From Dendrophyllia cribrosa (Eukaryota; Cnidaria; Anthozoa; Scleractinia; Dendrophylliidae): DNA of 64,000 nt. How positions within the stretch are numbered: the first letter of the stretch is position 1; every line of letters begins with the position of its first letter. The stretch covers positions 2,522,501 through 2,586,500 of the forward strand of contig JAJLRJ010000008.1 of assembly GCA_024195265.1 (NCBI GenBank), read 5' to 3'. Below are positions 56,281 through 64,000 of this stretch, piece by piece. Under the pieces are notes generated by a model that was given only the letters and a program-made list of their open reading frames with translations, had not been told where the DNA came from and made no database searches. The position numbers and the translations under genes were made by a program.

Positions 56281-58328
56281 ATGTCCAGAATGAAGGTAAG
56301 TAATTTAATAAAATATGTCTCGAAGCTTCATTCTAACACTAGGGGCTTCTAGAAAGTGATATTTATTCATAACAAGGAAAACTGATTATTTAATTTTTTT
56401 TTAAATTGAAGCTACCTGACAAAAACACAGATTTGAATGTTTTCAGTAAATTAGTTTAACATTCAGGAAAAAAATGTGTGCATTCTAAGCAGACATGGGC
56501 GTGCCTTTCGAACCCCTTCCCTTAAAGTGCTACTGCGATCAAATTTTTAATTTTCATTTTTTTACATCTTCGTGTACAATTACACTTTCTTACTCATCTT
56601 GCCAAATTTAAATCCATTACGAACATCAGAAGTCATTTTATTTTAACACTTATGTCCGAGAATTTACGGCCGCCATTAATCAACCTTGTTCCAAGGCTTG
56701 GTTGCGAATAGGATAAAGTGACGTCAAAGGCTTAAACATACCTCACGGGTTGAAATTATAATAACAATAAGCGTAGAGAATTGCACGAAGAACAAGTCCA
56801 AAGATTTTGTTGCTTTTCGCGTGATTTTCAATACTTATTGTTATTATAATTTCAACCCGTGAGGTATGTTTGGGCCTTTGACGTCACTTTATCCCATTCG
56901 CAACCAAGCCTTGGAACAAGGTTGATTAATGGCGGCCGTAAATTCTCGGACATAAATGTTAAAATAAAATGACTTCTGATGTTCGTAATGGATTGAAATT
57001 TGGCAAGATGAGTAAGAAAGTCTAATTGTACACGAAGATGTAAAAAAAGGAAATCAAAAATTTGATCGCAGTAGCACTTTAAAAGGCTTAAGAAAGACTG
57101 CATTAGATTACTTTAGTTTATAATCATCCTTGAATGTCTTGTCTTAACTCAAATATCCCCTTGCTTAAGAAATGAAATAATTTGTGTTGTAAATCCGAGA
57201 GGTAAACATGTGATTGACGAGCTGTCCAAAGCGATTTGAAGTTGTTTTCTGCCATTTAGCTTACAGTTGAAAAAGTATCAATGTGTTCATATGCTATATT
57301 GTCTTTATTTATTGTTAATGGGCAAAATATTTCGAAAGCAACAATTTTCCCTTTCTTTGAGCTACCCTTTTTGATGTTATGCTTGGAGTCCATATTGCTT
57401 CAGCGCCCTTGATTATCCATGTGGTATTGAGCATTGAATAGGAAGAGGTGTTTTGTGATTTGATTGCTATATTGTATTCAGTGTAAGTAAAACTCTAAAA
57501 CACATCACAGTCACTGTGACATGTCTGTGTCTTTTAAATCATCTCATTTGCTTTCAGCGACGGCTATATTGTACTTTCAAAACTTCAAATATAAACACAT
57601 TCTCAAAACATTACTATTTTCTTTTTAAGGCCGGTAGCAATCATAAAAACAAGAAGTTTAAACTGCAAAGATTTTTTACTCTTTATTGTTCTTGATGTTT
57701 CGCTTGGAAGGAATATTTTCAAGTATAAACTGAATATTTCCGCATTGAATCAGTAGACAGACGGGTCTGTGATACTTTTCTTATACGGTGTTCCCTGTTA
57801 GTAATTAAAACTCCAAAAACACAAGCTGGTTTGTGTTTATTAAAAACATCTCAGTTACTTTCATTTAAGGTTATATTGTAGTTAGTATAAAACCTTAACT
57901 CTGAACACATCCTGAAATATTTAAAATTTTCTTTTCAAGGTTATGTACAATCATGAAAACACAGCAACTTCAAAAATTGTAAAAAAAATGAAAAATTTGT
58001 TATGAAGGTGATGATCATCGCAAAACATAATTTCAGAAAGATAAAAGAGTTCTTCTTGAAAAGGTAATCATTCGTAAACCGATGTCTCCCGGTAGTAGCA
58101 GGTGTGCAGATATCGATTACCATGATAAAGATATAATTAAAATCACACTTTCAGCTTGATGTTTCTAGTATCAGATGTGGTCAGCCTACATCCTTGGAAA
58201 TATTAAGAAAGCACACACATGAATTCGTCGGCAAATTTGAAATCAATATTGTGATTTTACCAGATGTTATTCTAAACCGAAAGATGACAGACAGGGTGGA
58301 ACGATTGAAACACTGTGAGAGCAGTTAA
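56281..58328 (+). CDS. Candidate gene D, arm-2 copy (D2), small protein
   Basis: Exon 1 has ATG at 56281 (MSRMK) and donor AAG|GTAAGT at 56295. A possible 27-bp microexon 58037-58063 (KDKRVLLEK) lies between TTTCAG| and |GTAATC. The last exon 58155-58328 follows CACTTTCAG| and encodes 57 residues, opening LDVSSIRCGQPTSLEILRKH and ending VERLKHCESS and TAA. All three pieces are phase 0 and would give 71 residues. The single, synonymous difference between arms in the last exon supports coding. I do not recognise the family; no signal peptide or membrane segment is evident, and it is small enough that other exons may be missing. Intron 1 contains the TTAA fold-back insertion. Confidence 0.4.
56526..57078. 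mobile_element. 553-bp TTAA fold-back MITE, arm 2 only
   Basis: Starts AGTGCTACTGCGATCAAA, ends with the complement, flanked by TTAA at 56522-56525 and 57079-57082. Arm 1 has the empty site (one TTAA). Most of its length is two inverted halves of about 230 bp. Confidence 0.88.
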
Positions 58329-59489
58329 GCTAGGGACAACATGGCATTGAAACGGAATGCCATGCCCTTATAATGCGCCTACTGGCAGGAAGAGCAATTA
58401 CGATGATGACAATTTAGATTTTAAGATCCGATGACCTTGTGTGTGTACGGCTTGATAATTTTACTGTCTTTTGTATCAGTATTTTGCCTTGGTTCAACTT
58501 GCTTGCGGTGCAACATCTTTGAATAATTGATACGAACGAGCATTAGTCACAGCTTAAAAAGTCAAAGAACATGCACGTCTAAAATCGAAACCGTGTCGCA
58601 GGGAGTGACCTAATACGTGCATGATCTGATTGTATGAACTGACGTGAGAATTTCGACAATTTTTATCAATTGGATACTTTTATTACTAAAACGTAAAAAC
58701 GTTCTCTGGCTAAAATGATTTAAAATATGAGCTTTCGGCTACCTATCTAGCTGTACCCGCGGTCACAGGCTGTAGATAGGTCGCCGAAAGCTCATATCAG
58801 AGAAGGGAACGTTTTTCCATTTTAATCATGCTTAACCCTGGTTGCGTGTCCATTTTTACAATACGTGGACACTTTTAATTTCGTAATGATGGAATGTTTA
58901 AATGACCAACATGTAGGTACCAAGAAAGCTGAGATACGACCAAAAATTACACCAGAAGCAAACAGGCCAGAACCAAGACTTAAATTATTACCGAGACGCA
59001 GTAGAGAGATAGAAAAAGAATGCGTAACCTGGTGAATATTCTCATAAGTAAAGTTAACTGCGGTTAGCACTCTTATAATGACATATAAGCATACTGGGAT
59101 TACTAGGCTGGTGAACAATGGATAAAAGAGCCGTATATATATATATATATATTTTAAAAAGGCCATGATATTAAATCAACGGCGTGAAAAAGGAAAATCC
59201 CATATTCCTGTGGTTTGCGATGGCCCATAGTTTCACTGCAAATTCGAAAGGCCTGCCAGCGATCAGCCTTCTAATTGACCTACATTATCATACCGCATCT
59301 TCTCAATTTAATGAAAAGTGGTATTTTAATAAAATTATCCCCTTTAGTTTTAGTTTTATCGCACCCTGTGGCAACAGCTAGGTAATTGAAAGTCATTACT
59401 TTAAAGGCGGCGGATTATCAGTTTTTTCCATAAGTTAAGTTTAATAAGGATCAAGTAGTCAAACCAATGAGTTCTTAAACACCGCCTTC

Positions 59490-59753
59490 TCGGCATATCA
59501 TTGTTTGCTCTTTAAAAGCCAAAACTACCGCTGTCATGGATATACTCTTGGGATCCAGTCGCTATTTAATGCTATAATTAATCCTTTTGTTCAAGTGCCA
59601 TCAGCAGGGACAAACCTGAAGAAGTCAATCATCAAATCCAGGTTAAATGTGCTTCTGGCTTTTAAATCTGTGGTTAAATTCTTATGTGTTACTGCACATC
59701 AGCACATCATTCTCAGATCTCTCATAGGAGGTGTTTTTTATGTTTTTCGTTGA
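59490..59753 (+). other. Unrecognised ORF in arm 2, broken in arm 1
   Basis: The frame includes CHGYTLGIQSLFNAIINPFV and a basic KKSIIKSR segment. Arm 1 has a one-base change in length at CCTGATAAGTC that shifts the frame. There is a weak resemblance to a GPCR seventh helix, not enough to name it. Confidence 0.25.
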
Positions 59754-60126
59754 CTTTCTAAATAAATTATTATGTTGTTTTATGTTAACTTTGGTATTAT
59801 GTTAAAATTAAATGCTTAAAACCTGTAAACGTTTGACACTCTCAGGGGCGAGCGAATGCTTTTAAAATAGGGAGGCATTAATTGAATAGTCCAATAAAAA
59901 ATCGAGAGATTCCTTGATGAGTCAGACATTGTTTTCATACTACTTGACTCCAATTTGACTTCCCTAGACCTCTTCACCTAACCAAAATATGCAACGAGTC
60001 AGCAGATTAGGTTTGTGTAGAGAGAGGAGTTTTCATGAATGAATAATTAATTAGGAAAATAAAGAAAGATGGTAAATCTTAATGTTGTATGTTTCAATCC
60101 TGTTGGGGACTCAGATATGTTTATTT

Positions 60127-60793
60127 CTCCACGAAAGAGATTTTCGCGCGTCTACCACGCAACGCCAATCGAAAATGTGAGAGTTTCGGCCCGTCTGAGA
60201 AGTAAGCGGCCTCACGAACAAACTGTAGATACTAGTGTATCCAAAAGATAGTAATTGTTGCGGTAAATTTGTTGTAATAATGCTGTTTTATCGCCTCGCT
60301 GGTATTACAGAATTTTCTCTTTCGTTTTTTGAGGGAAAGCAAAGCAAATGTAACCGGGATGAATCGACGAAAACTCCAGCTGATAAGACTAATTTTGTTT
60401 TGTAATTCACGCATTAAGTTCTTGCAATGTCTGTAGAATATTGTTGAGCAAAGGACGCGTTCACCACGAGGAAGGTGTGAAAATTTAGGTTTAACTTAAT
60501 TATTGATAATGAATATATGTTGCGTTACTAGCTAGCCGTATCGTGTTCGCGTCTCCACGCGCTCAGCTCAGTCTCATCGACCGCTGTCGGAGTGATTTCA
60601 AAATAAATTTGTCTTTTATTCCGTACAATCTTCGAAAATCTTTGCTATCCAACGGTCCTATCACCATGCCTCACAGCCCCCGCTCAACTCGCGGTAGTCT
60701 TCGACACTTCAGTTCCGATTACGACTGGCACATGTTGGACCAAAATATTACAAATCTCGCAGCCAACAGCTTGAAGCAGCAAGCGAGGCTATT
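60127..60793. other. Stretch right of arm 2
   Basis: A basic frame (SPRKRFSRVYHATPIENVR... to 60251) starts exactly outside the arm; a second frame runs 60543-60809. Neither has a recognised domain. They may be remnants of an exon cut by the duplication breakpoint. Confidence 0.3.
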
Positions 60794-60916
60794 GTTCGTG
60801 GCGCAGTGAATTCTGGCCCAAAATGTGTTCGTGGCGCAGTAAATTCTGGCCCAAAATGTGTGCGTGGCGCAGTGAATTCTGGCCCAAAATGTGTACGTGG
60901 CGCAGTGAATTCTGGT
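60794..60916 (+). repeat. 33-bp tandem repeat, in frame, nearly four copies
   Basis: Unit GTGGCGCAGTGAATTCTGGC then CCAAAATGTGTTC. In one plus frame it reads VRGAVNSGPKC four times without a stop; that frame is open from about 60700 to a TAG near 60945. Either a coding repeat or a chance open frame. Confidence 0.55.
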
Positions 60917-61039
60917 AAAAAGCGATCAAATCGAGATTTTTCGTAGCTTATATTTTTGTCTCATATATTTCTCTTAAATCCTGATTATGTTGCTGCTCAC
61001 TCGCTACGCTCGTTCCGCAGCAATAAATAGGTAACAGTA

Positions 61040-63040
61040 CATTTCTTTTGAAAGGTTTCCGCTACGACTAACAACGGCGTCTGATAGTCGATATATTGAA
61101 AGTAACTTCGCTAGAAGACATTCCTGGTATAGCAATTTTCATCGATTTCAAAAAAGCTTTCGATTCAGTAGATTGGAACTTCATAACTAAAACATTAGAA
61201 GCTTTTAACTTTGGCCAACAACTTAAAAGATGGATTACAACCTTTTATAATAAGAGTTCCAGCTGTGTTATAAATAATGGTCACGCTTCAGAATTTTCGC
61301 CTTACAACGTGGAGTTAGACAAGGCTGTCCGTTATCTGGAATCCTTTTCACTCTTTGTGCTGAAATTTTAACAAATGCCATAAGAAATGATAAAAATATT
61401 TCGGGTATTAAAATTTACGGCAAAGAATTCAAAATCTCTCAATATGCTGATGATACAACTGCCTTTGTGACTGACACAGCTTCTGCAGAAAATTTGTTTC
61501 AACTTCTTTATGCCTTTCAAGAATGCTCCGGCCTGGAGATCAATACATCTAAGACAGAAGCAATGTGGATAGGTGCAAATAAAGGTAACGAGTCAACACC
61601 TCTTAATATTACTTGGCCCTCAGGAACAATATATGCACTTGGGATTAATTTCTCGTACAAGAACAAAAGAATTTTGAAGAAAAATTAAAATCTATGAAAA
61701 ATGTATTAAATTTATGGAAGCCAAGAAACTTGACCTTGTACGGCCGAATAACTATTTTAAAATCCGTCGCCTATCAAAACTTATATATAACACATCAGTA
61801 CTTAAATTTCCTGCGATCTTCATAGCCTCGGTGAAACAAGCTATTTGTCACTTTGTTTGGAATAACAATCCAAAAATTAAACATAACACGATGATTGGCT
61901 CAATATCAAAAGGCGGCCTAAATTTGCCTGACTTTGAAATAATAAATAACGCACTTAAAGTAGTCTGGATAAGAAGATTATTTGAAAGCAAAGAAGATGT
62001 CAGCTGGAGTCACCTTCCTCTAACATTTATACGACACTTAGGAGGCGCGTTTTTATTTAAATGCAACTACGATTTAAATTATCTCAATGTAAATATCCCA
62101 ATTGAATTTTATAAAGATATAATTCTAATTTGGCAGACAATGAATCAGTACACCCCGCAAAACAAAAAACAAATACTGGAAGAAATCATATGGAATAATA
62201 AATATATAAAAATAGAAGGTCTGTCTGTATATTACCAAGAATGGTACAACGCCGGAATCATTAAAGTTAAAGACATCTTCGATAAAAACAAATTCCTTAC
62301 ACCTAACGAATTCTGCAATAAGTTTCATTTAAAATCTTCAACCTTTCTTAAATATCTCGGATTGTGTAACGCCTTCCCCCGCGAGTGGATTCGTACACTA
62401 AAACAAACCAACCAAAAAAGGCCCTACTCCGGCTGTTCCAGAAACTGTCGACATAATAACGATAAACAAACTTTCCTGTAAAATAGCGACTGAATTTTTA
62501 ATCAACAAGAAGTTTCAACCTCCAACTGCAGAAAGAAGAATGAATCAAGCTAATTTAGATGACAATGCAATAAAAACTATCTACAAAATCCCTTTTAACG
62601 TCACCAAAGATATCAGACTGTCCATATTTCAGTATAAAATTGTACACCATATTTTGCCAACTAACGCTACTCTATTTAGAGATAAAATTAAAGAACAAGA
62701 TCAATGCCACCTGTGCGAACAAAAGCAAACATTAAAACATTTATTTGTATCTTGCTTACATGTCCAAAGCTTCTGGACAAAATTTACACATTGGTGGAAT
62801 ACCAAAAATGATGACTCCATCGAGCTTAATGAAGAAAATATCATCTATGGCTTTACAAAAAATTTTGCCCTTCAACTTGGTTTGAACCTCTGTTTAATAA
62901 TAGCGAAACATTACATTTACACCGCTTCGAGAGAGAAAGACCAGTACTTCTTTGAAACCTCCCTTGCCGTTCTTAAAAGTAAACTCGATATAGAAAAGCA
63001 CAAATCAAAAACGCAAATATATACCATATTTACTTTTTAA
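61040..63040 (+). mobile_element. 5'-truncated L1/Tx1-like LINE
   Basis: Reverse transcriptase motifs appear in broken frames: FIDFKKAFDSVDW near 61140, the YADD box at about 61442-61455, then GLEINTSKTEAMW. A long connection region follows (61714-62481). The C-terminal part (62540-63040) has a CHLC...HLFVSC zinc finger. Frame changes near 61320, 61685 and 62480 show it is dead. The endonuclease and first ORF are absent. Confidence 0.88.
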
Positions 63041-63132
63041 ATATTTTCTTTCTCTTTATTTATTTTCTCTTTATTTTTTATTCTTTATTTTCTTAAACGT
63101 CGATGAAAATGTTTTACGATCCTCGACATTAA

Positions 63133-63195
63133 TAATTACCCTCGACCCTCAACATAGTACCCTCGACCCTCGATCCTCGACCCTCGATCCTCTAC
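63133..63195. repeat. CCCTCGA/TCCTCGA short tandem repeat
   Basis: Alternating CCCTCGA and TCCTCGA heptamers after the LINE. Confidence 0.75.
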
Positions 63196-63451
63196 CGAAA
63201 CCCAGCCTCTATATAGCTTGCCTGCAGGAACTCGATGATATGTTATGTTAAAATCGCGTGTAACATGTTAAGTTATATAACATCCTTTCCTATGTTAACA
63301 GCTAGGAGCTACAGACACTACCAATAAAATACGTTTTCATCAGTTAACTCGTTGGAATGTATTCATTCATTCCAAATATTTAAGTAAAAGGTCACCACAT
63401 GCGAAACCGCTTTCTGGAATAATTGCGGGCTTGGGTTTTGCGAACTGAGGA

Positions 63452-63499
63452 ATGGCGGACGGAGTTTCGGCGGTTTATAGCCAGTTATTTCCAGGCTCG
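63452..63499 (+). CDS. Possible first coding exon of a further gene
   Basis: GAGGAATGG gives a good start context, then MADGVSAVYSQLFPGS and the donor TCG|GTAAGC in phase 0. Local GC content is higher than around it. No second exon is identified before the window ends. Confidence 0.35.
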
Positions 63500-64000
63500 G
63501 TAAGCTTTATCTTTTAAAATTATAGTGATTTGTGTAATTATGAACCCATTGAATGAATTGAAGTAAAACAAAAATAGAAAAGAAGAAAAAAAAAAAGATT
63601 TATAAAATAGAGTCGGAGTATTGTTAAATAATTTGGTACAATAGAAGCAAATTGCAGATGAGCATGCACTGAACATATTTCCCTCACAGCTTAGCTGAAT
63701 TTTTGCATTTGGTGTGTTACCTGTAAAAAGAACTTCCAAAACGCTCCACTGTTCAGTACCGCTTCTTTTTGGCGAACGTCCCAAAACGTTTTGGCGGAAT
63801 GTTTCAAAATTCCCTGATTTGTTGTTACTTGTTTACTAACATATATCAGTTTTCAGAAAGTTTAACAATATTTATCATAGCCTTGAATCTAGTCGCCGGC
63901 GAACGAAACCGTGTAGCATGTTTTCTGAACTTATGTCGGCGACGAGGTGATGTGAAACGTCTGTTTTATAGCACCGAAGTAAGAATATAGTTTGAATTTT
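63500..64000. other. Window end, no supported exon
   Basis: Probably intron of the gene starting at 63452. Frames at 63485-63784 (-) and 63769-63990 (+) have no motif. Confidence 0.35.

Larger units (their letters stand above)
49603..60126 (-). repeat. Arm 2 of the ~10-kb inverted duplication
   Basis: Reverse complement of 28093-37925; edges at TGAACTTAATTTGCCCG (49603) and ATATGTTTATTT (60126). It carries two insertions that arm 1 lacks (49748-50435 and 56526-57078) and lacks the ~540-bp block of arm 1. Confidence 0.95.

Noticed and set aside
59505..59753. GPCR seventh-helix-like NAIINPFV motif
   Set aside because: Only a few residues match. No other transmembrane helices are found around it and the second copy is frame-shifted, so I do not call a receptor.
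28093..60126. Assembly artefact as the sole explanation of the inverted duplication
   Set aside because: Arm-specific insertions with clean target duplications, scattered base differences and unique sequence outside and between the arms argue for a real structure. I cannot exclude a haplotype misjoin without reads.

Overview
The window looks like nuclear DNA of an anthozoan cnidarian (stony coral, sea anemone or relative). It is AT-rich, its genes are small and split by phase-1 introns, and it is crowded with transposable elements. Three genes encode secreted proteins that join ShK-type cysteine motifs to a CAP (SCP/GAPR-1-like) domain, an architecture typical of cnidarian secreted and venom-type proteins. 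The species call is an inference; no rRNA, mitochondrial or other diagnostic gene is present.

The backbone is a cluster of three paralogues, which I call A, B and C. Gene A (+, 902-19223, 8 exons) reads signal/propeptide, three ShK exons, one 879-bp Thr/Ser/Pro-rich mucin-like exon, then three CAP exons. Gene B (-, 26841-22292, 6 exons) and gene C (+, 39362-48996, 6 exons) read signal/propeptide, one ShK exon, a tiny Pro-rich linker exon, then three CAP exons. Intron phases match at every junction (1 up to the CAP domain, then 2, then 0). The summed coding lengths are 1806, 771 and 753 nt from the likely starts, all divisible by three. Most of these exons lack an ATG and are found by homology and splice sites rather than as long ORFs.

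Intron 4 of gene A carries a complete antisense Ty3/Gypsy LTR retrotransposon (5970-12980). It has 162-bp LTRs, a 4-bp target duplication, a primer-binding site, a polypurine tract, gag, a GGGAAAC frameshift signal and pol. An unusual MYND-type zinc finger lies ahead of its protease. The LTRs differ at one base, yet the ORFs are broken at several places. The last intron of gene A holds a Penelope-like RT fragment and several fold-back elements.

The largest structure is an inverted duplication. Arm 1 (28093-37925) and arm 2 (49603-60126) are near-identical reverse complements, each about 10 kb. The 11.7-kb spacer between them contains all of gene C. The inner edge of arm 1 coincides with a perfect 22-bp hairpin. 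Arm-specific insertions (an L1-like LINE 3' end and a TTAA fold-back element in arm 2, an unidentified ~540-bp block in arm 1) postdate the duplication. Each arm carries a copy of a candidate small gene, D, of unknown function.

The right end (60127-64000) contains an in-frame 33-bp tandem repeat, a 5'-truncated L1/Tx1-like LINE and a possible first exon of a further gene at 63452. All gene models come from reading the sequence by eye, without transcript data or database searches.
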